Shown in pieces: positions 8,176 through 17,155 of a stretch of 26,394 nucleotides of DNA. How positions within the stretch are numbered: the first letter of the stretch is position 1; every line of letters begins with the position of its first letter. The translations under genes were made by a program, and so were the position numbers. The DNA comes from Geosiphon pyriformis. Lineage: Eukaryota > Glomeromycota > Glomeromycetes > Archaeosporales > Geosiphonaceae. The stretch lies in the NCBI GenBank assembly GCA_016748015.1, contig JAAOMT010000703.1:212047-238440 (forward strand), read 5' to 3'. The notes beneath the pieces are model-generated. The model was not told the DNA's origin and searched no databases. It was given only the letters and a program-made list of their open reading frames with translations.

Positions 8176-9075
8176 TGTTATAAGTAATTATTTGGAATCT
8201 CAAAGCAAATAACAAACCCATAACTTGGTGCTCAATTGATATAATAATTATGTTGGTTTCTAAAAGTGTTTAATAATCTGAAGGTTTGGTGGTTGAGTTT
8301 TTTGTATAATAGACAGAGATTCAATAGTTGTTTATCTATAGCTTTCCAGAATCACAATTCTGTCAATTTTTTTCTTTAGCTTGATGACTGGTACTCCTTT
8401 GGTAAGTAATCTGTAATTTCTTTATGTGCTCTATTCACTTGCAAGAGTCTTTTACCAGACAATCTTTGACATTAATAACTCAGTGCTTAATCTTTTTAAT
8501 CAATTTAGTAAATAACAAAAGAAAATAAAAAAAAATAAAAAAAATAAAAAAAAATAAAAAAATAAAAAAAATAAAATAAGAAATAAGTGTCTTATTAATA
8601 GCTGTAATTAAAAGCTATTGTGTCAGCAGGTTAAGTAGTAGATAATAACATAGATTTAAAGATAATAGATAATTCCATTAATATAGAAGTAATTTCACTT
8701 CAAGTTATAGTATTCTATCTTTTGAAGGAAGGGTATTTAATAATTATAATCTGCGAGTCTAATTAACTCTCAGTCTTTTTAATTTTGAGTCTAATTGACT
8801 AATTTTCTAGCTTCTTATACTACTACTACTATATTTACATAAATTTTATTGTATAAGATTCCTTGAATTCCTTAATTTTCTAACCAGGAATTCTGGAATT
8901 TTTTTAAGAAGAATTCTGGAATTCTAGAATCCTGTAATTCCTCATATGAAAATTCTGAAATTCCTGGAATTCTGCAATTCCTCTGAGAAGAATCTTGGAA
9001 TTCTACTTTTACTACGTTTATTCTGATTGGCTAATTTATGTACTAATATTTAATTCCTATATTCTACGAGTAATA
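8176..9075 (-). repeat. 5' LTR of element C (900 bp)
   Basis: Starts TGTTATAAG at 8176 and ends GAGTAATA at 9075. It aligns with 5902-6843. It carries the hairpin at 8596-8620 (first stem base C changed to T), the A-rich tract at about 8515-8580 and a GAATTC motif cluster at about 8883-9005. Differences from the left LTR are mostly transitions plus length changes in the A-rich tract, which implies an old insertion. Confidence 0.85.
8596..8620. other. Conserved LTR hairpin (C right copy)
   Basis: TAATAGCT, nine bases, AGCTATTG: same stem as in the other four LTRs with one transition that still allows a G-U pair in RNA. Confidence 0.65.
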
Positions 9076-9079
9076 CTGT
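9076..9079. repeat. Target site duplication CTGT, right of element C
   Basis: Follows the LTR end at 9075 and equals 5898-5901. Confidence 0.75.
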
Positions 9080-9541
9080 GCTTAATACAAACAATTTGGT
9101 TATGTTTCTGTTATGTGTTTAGTGAGTAAGAATTCTGGTGGTTACATTAAATAGTTGGTAACTTTTCAGGACCAGATTTGTTTAACAAGTATTTATAAAA
9201 AGAAGCAGACATTAATTGTTTGTCCAGTATTTTTTGGAGAGAAAACTTGGGTTCAGATTGCTAACAGTTTACTTCTTATATAATGCCTTTAGTTTTTATT
9301 GGTACTGATTTATCTTTGGATGTTAAACCTTTCCTACTGGTTTTTTTGGATGTAAGTAATAGGTTTGCCATTCTTAAACACAGTTTTGTCAACTTTTTAG
9401 AGCAGATTAATAAGCTGGCTAAAAGATTGGACACACTTAAGCCAATGGTTTTTCAGTTTAGCCTTAAATATTAGCCATTGGTAACCTTTTTATTACAGAA
9501 TTAAGAAATAAATACAATAATAAATGAGAGTTTAAGTGTAA
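9080..9541 (+). pseudogene. Degraded ORF fragment between elements C and B, possibly from a LINE-type ORF1
   Basis: This is the only sizeable stretch outside the LTR elements. A stop-free frame at 9283-9474 encodes 63 residues: PLVFIGTDLSLDVKP, then VSNRFAILKHSFVNFLEQI and NKLAKRLDTLKP. The second half has Leu/Ile/Phe at heptad-like spacing, suggesting a coiled coil. Just upstream, in nearby frames, are FWRENLGSD and other coding-like pieces. The pattern recalls ORF1 proteins of LINE-like elements that I associate with Glomeromycotina genomes; this is recollection of style, not a search result. No start codon is favoured. Before C inserted, it was continuous with 5818-5901. Confidence 0.35.
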
Positions 9542-9650
9542 TGTTACTCATAGAAAAAATACAAGAAAAAAAAATAAAAAAAACAGATAGAAAAATAGAC
9601 CAATAGAAGAAAAATACTTAGCAAGTGAGCACAATATTAAAAAATTATGG

Positions 9651-9719
9651 CATATTGCTTAGCAATATGTACATTGCTAACAAATTATGATATATTGTTT
9701 AGCAATATAAGTAATATTA
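9651..9719. repeat. Palindromic TTGCTTAGCAATAT repeats in U3 of element B LTR
   Basis: CATATTGCT, T, AGCAATATG at 9651-9669 is a perfect palindrome with a single central base. Related units follow (ACATTGCTAACAAATTATG, ATATTGTTTAGCAATATA). The A LTR has decayed versions at about 5005-5080. Position upstream of the TATA run suggests protein-binding enhancer units. Confidence 0.6.
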
Positions 9720-9770
9720 GTAAATTAAGGCACACTACTCAAGAAAATATGAGATTTTATATAACAAGAA

Positions 9771-9783
9771 ATATATATATATA
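9771..9783 (+). promoter_or_regulatory. TATA-like box in LTR of element B
   Basis: ATATATATATATA at the same LTR position as 5105-5117 in element A, downstream of the palindromic repeats. Confidence 0.45.
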
Positions 9784-10027
9784 GTAAAAATATTAGAAAC
9801 AGAAAAGACAGAATTAATACTAACAATCAGTTAGAACTTATTAATTACTCAATACTTCTTTCTTCAAAAAATAGTTTTCTACAACTTAAAGTAAAACAAA
9901 TTACATATCAATAAAATATCAATTATTATCTAAATCTATGTTATCATTATTTAATTAAAAAATATTAATTATTTTCATTTTATTAATACTTCATATTGAT
10001 AGAATTCAATACTTAATTATATTAAAC

Positions 10028-10052
10028 CAATAATTTTTGATCATGGCTATTG
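10028..10052. other. Conserved LTR hairpin (B copy)
   Basis: CAATAATT, nine bases, GGCTATTG: the stem is weakened by transitions relative to the other four copies but lies at the same place, before the T-rich tract. Confidence 0.55.
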
Positions 10053-10421
10053 ACAAAATACTAATTTTTTTTTATTTTTTTTATTTTTTTTGTTTTATTT
10101 TTTTGTTGTTTGTTAATTAATTAAAAAAATTAAGCACTAAGTATTTGACATCAAAGATAGTCTGATAAAAGATCTTAAAATAAGAGTAAAAATTTAAAAA
10201 TAGCTTACCAAAAAAGCATGACTGTCAAATTAAACCAGCCATTATGCTGAAAAAAAATCATGAAAAAAACCATTAATTAAATCTTTGTTCTTTATACAAA
10301 AGACTTAACCAAAACTTTTAGACTCCAAAATCTTTAGAAATTACTAATATTAACAACTATTAAATACTAATTTACAGGTTTGTTATTTGTTTTAATATTC
10401 CAAATAATCATCTGTAATATT

Positions 10422-10438
10422 TGGTGCTTTCTGTAAGA
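10422..10438 (+). promoter_or_regulatory. Primer binding site of element B
   Basis: TGGTGCTTTCTGTAAGA, two bases after the LTR end, the same offset as in C and E. Differences from the C site are C-to-T and G-to-A. Confidence 0.75.
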
Positions 10439-10439
10439 T

Positions 10440-12200
10440 ATAATCTAACAAAAAACCAGCACCAATATCAATTATCCAGAAAAGTGGCAAACCAAGAAAT
10501 TATAAGAGAAAATCACTTAAAATTTGCAAAATTTTTATTTCAATATTACCAAATCTATTTTGGATTGACAAGTAATTATTGGCCAATAGAATTAACTTTT
10601 AATTACTATGTTAACAAAAAAATTAAATTCTATTTAAAAAACCAAGAAGATTCAAAAACTGCTTTTAATAATTTTTACAGTAAATTATTCCATTACACTT
10701 CTACCAAATTATTTGTTTGCACTATTAATTACGTAAATAAACAAAAAAATTAAAAAATACACCAAAAAAAAATTTCCTATTACTTTTGCAAATAAGAAAC
10801 AAATACTAGCAGAAACATGAAAAAAAATACAACTGTCTACTTGAAAGAAGCCAAGAGTTATTTTATCTATTTATTTATCATATTATTATATACTAAGAAA
10901 TATCATATACATATTATCAGAATTCACATTTCTATTAACTATAAAAACACTATTATCTTGAGTTCTATTTCAAAATAATCAAAAAAAAGCCAAATTATTA
11001 AGAATTTACAGCAATTACTTTGAAAGATTTAGATTACAACCAATAATACTATCAAGACTTCAATCATTACCACCTCAACCAAATTTCGAATTTACCAATC
11101 ATTGGAAAGATACTAATTCAGAAGAAGAAGACAATGATTAGAAAAATAATAACCAAAATTTGATCTTAAATAACTTAGAAATACAAACTCCAACTGTTTT
11201 AATTCTACTAAACCCAAACAATTTAAACCCTACTCTTATTATTCAGCAAGACTTATATCTAGTAATTGTGATCAATCCACTAGTTGCACTAATTGTCTCA
11301 TTACAACAATAATCTCAACCACAATTACAACAACAACTACTAGCACCAATGACATATATACTTATTACTAAATTCAAAAAATTTATTGGCAAAAAAAACA
11401 ATGTTTAAGCATGATTGAATAACATTACCAAAATAATTACAGCCAATAATTAGGATAACACTAGAGCTTTTTAAGCCATTTTCTACTTTTTATGAGATAT
11501 TATCAACTCATAATATCAGATTTAGTTAATAAGTCACATGTTTAAAACTGTATTTCTACAATATTTTAGCAATTATAACAGCATTAATTGCCTGTTAACT
11601 AGCTTTATTATTATTAAACAAGACAATACAAAAGCAGTCACTACTTACTTGAGATGCTTTCACAAAAATTTGCACCAAATTCAAGCAATTCAAGCTGACT
11701 ATTTTACTAAAACACAAATCTTAAATCAGTTTATTTATGAATTACATAATAACTTGTTACAATAAATATGCCCAATGCACTCAAACATTCTCTAAAATAC
11801 AATTATACATGCCAAAAATTTTGAATTGGCCAAATTTAAAGCCAACTATGCCCAAGCTGTCAACTTAGTAATGAACAAATTATCTGAATTGAATACTAAA
11901 TTGAAGCAATTTGGCAAAGTTATTAATCAAAAAATTGAGAGATACTTAGCTAATAATCAGACAATCTATTAACTTTTACAATACTATAACAATTCAAGAA
12001 ACTCTAATTGTTTTCAGAATCAATTATATCTATTATTTTTATCAGCCAATTAATCATAGCAGCAAAAAATGTATATTTGTTACTATTGTAATAAACAAAA
12101 ACACTTAAAATTAGACTTTTATACAAGATCAAATAACCAATAATCAAGAAATCAATATTAAAATCCTAATTACCAGTTTTAAACTCCAAATTATACCTAG
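10440..12200 (+). pseudogene. gag remnant of element B with CCHC zinc knuckle
   Basis: The frame open from the primer site to 10753 reads QLSRKVANQEIIRENHLKF and continues about 75 codons. Several stops follow. A Gln/Thr/Asn-rich segment lies at about 11280-11360, and a capsid-like stretch at 11538-11765 (AVTTYLRCFHKNLHQI, QADYFTKTQILNQFIYEL). A knuckle at 12078-12119 reads CYYCNKQKHLKLDF: CX2CX4HX4 with the last Cys changed to Phe. Gag would form the virus-like particle and bind RNA through the knuckle. The start codon is unclear, because no well-placed ATG is conserved among B, C and E. At least six stops make this copy non-functional. Confidence 0.7.
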
Positions 12201-12639
12201 AATTAAGAACAATACCAATCTTATTACATCTTAATAATGCAACAACTAATATATTCACCTCTAATATATTAAACTTCAATATTAGTTATCTATTAGCCAC
12301 AGTTACAAATTATTTATTAACTGTTATTAATTCAAACACTACCACAAAATTTAGTTGAAATATCAATTAATAACCAAAAACTGAGAATTATTCATATGCA
12401 ACAGAATTGAAGATTAGTAATAATAATGTACCAACCAATCTCTAGTTTATTAAAACAACTATTAGAATTATGCCAACAAAGTTCAAGAAGTGGATATACT
12501 TAAAACCTGAATTTCCAGAACTATTTAAGTCTTCTAATTATTCTAGAAAACAGCACATCTAATAATTTGGAAACCAATTAATAAACACTCACCAACAACA
12601 TTTTACCAACAACTATTACCAAAGACAAATCACTTGTCA

Positions 12640-13190
12640 CTATTTTTTTTTAAATTAAAAACCCAATTAAAAACACTATTATTCAGTAGAATCATTTTCA
12701 ATGCCAAATTTATCACAGTTATATACACAGACATTAAAGTTAATAACCACCCTATTAAATTAATTCTTGATAGTAATTTAGCAAGCAGCATCATTATATA
12801 ACAATTCATGAACCAATTAGATTATTGAGTTGATTGTGCTGTTAGTACTAGAATTATTATAATTAATAGAATAACAAAAACTTTTATTAGCAAAATTAAT
12901 AACTTTTTATTTAAAATTAATGACATTATAACACTTATCAAAGTTCTTATAATAGAAGCCATGCAGTATTAAGCTCTTGTTAGTAATAATTAATTATCTA
13001 AAACCAATGCTGTACTTGATTGAACTATGCAAAAGCTATAGCTCAGTTAAGATAGTCAACAAACTTAAATATCAGCTATCTGCAAACACTTTAAAGTTCT
13101 TTCAAAAAAGAAACTATTGATTAAGTTAAAAGAAAAAAAAACCTATTTGAGAAGCTTATTAAGTCTTGTAGGCTAAGAATAAGCACAACA
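12640..13190 (+). pseudogene. Aspartic protease remnant of element B
   Basis: The frame reads IKLILDSNLASSIII (Asp codon at 12769-12771). A retroviral-type protease has D-S/T-G here, and Gly is now Asn. Then come QFMNQLDY, AVSTRIIIINRITKTFISK and INNFLFKINDIITLIKVLIIEA. ALVSNN is followed by a stop where a GNDWL-type motif is expected. The ending is YLRSLLSLVG near 13140-13175. Length and order match the single-domain protease of gypsy polyproteins, which cleaves Gag-Pol. The G-to-N change at the active site and five or more stops inactivate it. Confidence 0.75.
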
Positions 13191-13389
13191 AATTATTATT
13201 AATATTTTCTTAGAATGATAAAAAAAAGAAAAAAAAAATGAACTAAAAGTCATCACAGTCACCAAAAAAATAATAAATGGCTAGAACTAATCATATTTTA
13301 TAGACACAAGAAAGGAACTGCTATATATTCTACTTAGTTATATCAACTGTAACAAAAAGCTTTCCTCCATAAAAGCTTGAATTTTATTA

Positions 13390-14190
13390 GATAAAAACTA
13401 CTAAACATGTACTTACTACTACTGCAAACTGTATCATAGAGAATACTTTAGTTATTCTAAATAACAAAGAAAGTAGAACAACAAATCATGTCTCACTTGT
13501 AAAAAAACATTATTTAACAAAAAAATATGGAATAACATTTTTGGCTAAAGAAAAACATATAATGTATTATGTCAATACATAATTTTTATTAACAATTGGA
13601 TAAGTTGAAAAACATTTTTTAATGCTATATAGAACTAAGCACTTTTATATTTGAATAATTACTTACATAACAAAGACAAAATTTGGCAAATAATGAATGC
13701 TAAAGTTAAAGATATTTCATTCAATGAAATATTGGTAATTAAGAATAATCTGTCAAAATCAGTCAAAATCATTTTCATCTTTAATCCAGATGTATTTATT
13801 AACATTCTAAATAATCCAGAACAATTTCACAAACACTACCAAGACTTAACACTTACTAAAAAAAAGCAAAAGCAGTATTTAAAACAATTAAATGCTAAAT
13901 TCTGTAAATATTGTTTAATTCCAAGTGACTTTAAATATTGTGATAATTGTGATTTTATTTACAATCTACCACTATACATAATCTATTTGATTTCTAAAGA
14001 AGAAAAACCAATTAGTGAGTGCATATTAGAATTGGAATTGAAAATCAATCATAATTCAGATTCTAACAATAATAACAACAATGATTCTAATTCCATTCAT
14101 TATGACAATAACAACAATAATTCAAACTCCAATTACAATTCTGAACAATATATTACACTTCCAAATCTGTCAATAAAGCAGAAACTAAAA
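13390..14190 (+). pseudogene. Cys-pair spacer domain and Asn-rich linker (element B, between protease and dUTPase)
   Basis: A first cluster at about 13405-13510 reads CTYYYC ... HREY ... CLTC. After several stops a long open frame (13651-14193) encodes KIWQIMNAKVKDISFNEI, then NPEQFHKHYQDL and KQYLKQLNAKFCKYC. Next comes a second pair of CXXC motifs (FCKYCLIPSDFKYCDNCDF, CX2C-X10-CX2C, about 13900-13955) that looks like a zinc ribbon. The end is a run of Asn, Ser and Asp (about 14040-14140) and LPNLSIKQKLK. I know no named domain for it; zinc binding is inferred from the Cys spacing. Element C keeps the Asn-rich part, and D has a Cys-rich segment at the same place. Confidence 0.65.
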
Positions 14191-14217
14191 TGATTTAGCA
14201 ATAATAATAAAAATATT

Positions 14218-14431
14218 ATGTCAGAACATGTACATAATACTAATACAAGGTTTAATTTCAAATATTCAGAAAAAACTGCCATTAAATTGAAACTTTATTT
14301 ACATATCAGTATAGATCTAAAAATAGCACTGGAAATTTTAGCAACAACAATGGTTCAATTAATCTTTAAATCTAATTTAATGAAAAAAATAATTAATACA
14401 GAATATGTAAGAAATATTATTGCAATACTAT
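14218..14431 (+). pseudogene. dut-like: dUTPase N-terminal half (element B), cut by insertion of element D
   Basis: dUTPase hydrolyses dUTP to dUMP and keeps uracil out of DNA; in retroelements it would protect the cDNA. The frame reads MSEHVHNTNTRFNFKYSEK, matching motif 1 (D/AGFDL-type, here decayed). It continues with HISIDLKIALEILATTMVQL and KSNLMKKI, matching motif 2 (RSSLAxKG). INTEYVRNIIAIL matches motif 3 (D-x-GYxGNI). About six or seven residues expected between motifs 2 and 3 (IRGGI region) are missing. Key Asp and Gly residues are changed by G-to-A transitions. The frame is cut at 14431 by element D and resumes at 22087. Confidence 0.75.
14428..14431. repeat. Target site duplication CTAT, left of element D
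   Basis: CTAT before the LTR start at 14432 equals 22087-22090 after the other LTR. Joining across one copy gives ATA CTA TAA AAT AAC, which keeps the dUTPase frame (TAA standing where Gln is expected). Confidence 0.85.
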
Positions 14432-14932
14432 TGTTATGAGTTGGAGTAACAAGCTAATGGATAACAAAGGAGAACAGGATTGTAAGGTAATGGAAATAAT
14501 CAAAGAGCTTTCAACTTCAATGAGCGAATTGAATAAGTATGGATTCAATATGCGAGATCAGTCTCATAAAATATCTCAGTTGCTATACTTTTTAAAGATA
14601 ACCAGAGGATCTGAAAGTAGAGGGATAGTCCATACTATCAACAAATGATTACACTTGGTATAATTCTATGCCTCATGTCAGTGCTCTTAGAATTCAATAT
14701 CAAGTATCAGATGTGCTTTTCAGTCATGTTTTATTCAATAATCTTCAAATACTACACTTATACATTTTAGAAAAAGGGTAAGGAATAACCAACAAGTAAT
14801 CTTTTATCTTTAAAATGTTCAAATACTTGAAAGTAGAAGAAAGGAAATTAGCAATAAGAAAAGGATTGAGATAAAGTTGTTATTTTATTTCTTTTGATTC
14901 TTACATACTTTTCTACAGCTAAAAGATTCATT

Positions 14933-14943
14933 GCTTATATAAC
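14933..14943 (-). promoter_or_regulatory. TATA-like box in 3' LTR of element D
   Basis: GTTATATAAGC in element sense, directly downstream of the 12-bp repeats; the partner LTR has the same box at about 21917-21927. Confidence 0.45.
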
Positions 14944-14954
14944 TGTCAAAAGTA

Positions 14955-15002
14955 GTCAATGATCAGGTTAATGACTAGGTCAATGATCAGATCAATAATC
15001 AC
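14955..15002. repeat. Four 12-bp tandem repeats in LTR of D
   Basis: Units GTCAATGATCAG, GTTAATGACTAG, GTCAATGATCAG, ATCAATAATCAC. The partner LTR has five units (21940-21999). The extra unit accounts for 12 of the 20 bases by which the LTR lengths differ. Confidence 0.8.
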
Positions 15003-15058
15003 TTTCTAAAAATAGAATGGCTAATTTATGTAACATTAATGGCTAATACATGTGATAA

Positions 15059-15756
15059 TTAATAAAAAGTATAAGTTTCAATTGTAACATCATCCTCTTC
15101 AAAAAGATTGAGCTTCAGCAAAATCTGGCTATTTATAATGTAATCTATTGGAAGAGTTTTATCTAACTCAAAGCTAACTAGTTTGTTGAAATCTTTTGTG
15201 GATAAGATATATAACACTTGAAGCAAAATGAGTTTTGTATCCAAGAGACTAAATCTTTGTATTAGAGTTTTGGCTCTTTTAGTAATAGTTAAAACTCTTA
15301 GGACATCTAACCATATAATGCCCAAAATTTCTGTCTGTATCTTTGAAGTTGTTTTCTTTATGAGTTTTATATCCTCTATAATTTCATCAAGATGATCATA
15401 GAGTTCTAATTGTCTTTCATATGACAAGTTTTTGTCTATGGATAAAATTTCTTGAAGTGTTTTTCCAATTGTGTTAGAAAGTGAGAGTATAGCTGCCATT
15501 ATACTTTCCAACAGATATTTATCCATTTTGCTACCAATTTTTTCTTTTCTGGTAGTAGTTTTTTTTGGTCTAATAACAGTATGTGTTCCACTGTTATCAG
15601 TTATAGTGGTCTGTTTTCCAATAGTTAAAGTAGCATTTGGATAGTTTTTGATCTAATACTCATGAAAAGTATAAAAGGCATTTTGAATGTTTTAATCCAG
15701 AAAATAATTGTTTATGTTAATTGAAGATACCTCTGTTTTAGGAATGGTGTATTTAT
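15059..15756 (-). pseudogene. Pol C-terminal extension of element D (197-codon open stretch, unknown function)
   Basis: In the same frame as the end of integrase, and separated from it only by stops at 15757-15759, 15692-15694 and 15653-15655 (TAA, TAA, TAG, each one C-to-T from Gln), a stretch from 15652 to 15062 is open. It reads NYPNATLTIGKQTTITDNSG, IRPKKTTTRKEK, MDKYLLESIMAAILSLSNT and then a helical, Leu/Ile-rich chain (LYDHLDEIIEDIKLIKK, TLIQRFSLLDTKLILLQ) ending EEDDVTIETYTFY. The last residues and the stop lie in the 3' LTR. No membrane anchor or signal peptide is evident, so it is not an obvious envelope. I do not recognise the domain. It could be a separate protein starting at Met 15526 (155 residues) or, more likely, the tail of Pol. 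Confidence 0.6.
15090..15104 (-). promoter_or_regulatory. Polypurine tract of element D
   Basis: In element sense the bases before the 3' LTR include GAAGAGGATGA, mostly purine. The preceding GCTGAAGCTCAAT is shared with elements A and C, showing a common 3' terminal arrangement. Confidence 0.6.
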
Positions 15757-17155
15757 TTATACTTGACTTTTGCTGATCATTTGAGTCAGTATTATTACAA
15801 CAGGCAGCCAATCAGGGCATTTATGATATTTCTTGAGTCGTGTATCATGAACAAAACGATTATTAAAGATTGTTCCAGATTGATCTTGAAGAATATAAGA
15901 ACTATTGTTCAAAACTTTATTGACTATAAAGAGTTCTTTCTACTGGCTAGAAAATTTATTATTATAAATATTGTCTCTGTCAGAACAGTATTTTAGTACC
16001 AAGTCACCAACACTTAAAGAAAGTGTTTTATAGGTTTCTTTTTCTTAAGCTTTTCTTGGAACTGTTTTATCTTTTCAAAAGCAATTATTCGTGCTTCTAC
16101 CAAGAAGTCAAGAATAGTACCAAGTTTTCTTTGCAAAATGTCTTTGTAATTTCTTATTGTGATCTCTTCAAAAGGTATTGTTTCAATGTCAGTTTCTATT
16201 GGTAGTGTTGTCATGTGTTCATAGAGCAGATAAAAAGATTCATAATTTGTTATGTCATGATTCACAGGGTTATAAGCAAACAAAGCTGAAGGCAGTAATT
16301 TGTCCCATAAGTTTGTTTCTTTACTGGTTTTGGCTAGGGTTTCACATAGTGTTCTATTAAAACATTCCATTAGGCCATTTGTTTGGGGGTGATAAGGAGA
16401 AAAAAGTTTATGATGTATTTTCATTTTTCTACAAAGTTCTTCAACCAGTGTACTAAGAAAAGCTTTTCTTCTATCAAATAAAAGTTCTTTGGGGCAGTCA
16501 TGACAGCAAATGATATTTTCATAAATAAAATTGGCTATTGAGACTGCTGTTTGGTCTGGGGTGGCTCTTGCTTCTACCTACTTTGTAAGATAGTCAGTAG
16601 CTGTGATAATATATCTGTTGTCATCAGAAGTAATTGTTAAAGATCCAACAACATCTATACCAATTCTGTCAAATGGTTGACCAACAGAGATTGGATGGAT
16701 ATCTTCTTTGTGATTGGGTTTGCCTCTTTTTTGGCAGATGTTACAGGTTTTGATGTATTTAGCAATGTTTTTTCTCAAGGTAGGCCAATAATAATGAGCT
16801 AAAGTTTTCTGAATTGTTTTTGTTTTTTCAAAGTGTCTAGTTAATGAGTCAGTGTGCATATTGTATATTACAATTTCTTTTTTTTCAAATCTGATGACTC
16901 TTTGGAGGTGGTCAGGATCTTTTCTGTTTCTTTTGTATAATTGGTTCTGGCAGATCAAATAGAAATTTGATTGTTTGCACAAATATTTTCTTTGCTGTTG
17001 AGTGTATTCTGGTGGGTATTGTTCTTTATCCAAAAATTCTATTAAAACAAAGTAGTTGTCCAAGTTCATTATTGTGTTTGTTTATAAAAAAGTTACTAAT
17101 AATTAAGTTGGTTTGGTTTGAGAGATTGTACTATTACTGGATGATAAGTCAAAAG
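15757..17155 (-). pseudogene. Integrase remnant (element D pol)
   Basis: The minus-strand stretch from 17069 to 16578 encodes the zinc module (NMHTDSLTRHFEKTKT, then KTCNICQK; HHCC complete) and the first core Asp (RIGIDVVGSLTI). After a TAG where Trp is expected, the frame continues VEARATPDQTAVSIANFIY and KELLFDRRKAFL, with the second Asp kept. From 16424 it gives HHKLFSPYHPQTNGLMECFN with the catalytic Glu kept. Then come ALFAYNPVNHDITNYE and a basic helix. A one-base shift near 16020 precedes SLSVGDLVLKY and a GPY/F-type module (stop, KELFIVNKVLNNSSYILQ, ending LKKYHKCPDWLP). It would catalyse cDNA insertion. The DDE triad survives, but stops and frameshifts break the protein. Confidence 0.85.

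Larger units (their letters stand above)
5902..9075 (-). mobile_element. Element C: internally deleted, non-autonomous minus-strand LTR retrotransposon
   Basis: Two direct LTRs (5902-6843 and 8176-9075) with TGTTA starts, a 4-bp CTGT target duplication, a primer binding site next to the right LTR and a polypurine tract next to the left one give orientation and exact ends. The interior is only 1332 bp. It holds a gag start, an 87-bp tandem array, an Asn/Ser/Asp-rich linker, the first residues of a dUTPase and a short 3' tail. No protease, RT, RNase H or integrase is present, so it would have depended on enzymes of a relative. It sits next to, not in, elements A and B. Confidence 0.8.
9542..10419 (+). 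repeat. 5' LTR of element B (878 bp)
   Basis: Starts TGTTACTCATA and ends CTGTAATA, aligning with 4904-5817. Landmarks are a perfect 19-base palindrome at 9651-9669 within a set of TTGCTTAGCAATAT repeats, a TATA run at 9771-9783, the hairpin at 10028-10052 and a T-rich tract at about 10063-10105. The second half is homologous to the C/E LTRs in reverse orientation; the first half (U3) is not. Confidence 0.85.
14432..15089 (-). repeat. 3' LTR of element D (658 bp)
   Basis: Begins TGTTATGAG at 14432 and ends ATTGTAACA at 15089. It carries four 12-bp repeats (14955-15002) and a TTATATAAGC box (14933-14943, element sense minus). The stop codon of the long pol extension frame lies inside it (15059-15061). 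Confidence 0.9.

Noticed and set aside
15059-15526. Envelope gene between integrase and 3' LTR of D
   Set aside because: No signal peptide, transmembrane anchor or cleavage site is visible, and it is in frame with integrase.
16023-16360. Plus-strand frames opposite integrase of D
   Set aside because: Shadows of the minus-strand integrase, which has catalytic motifs.
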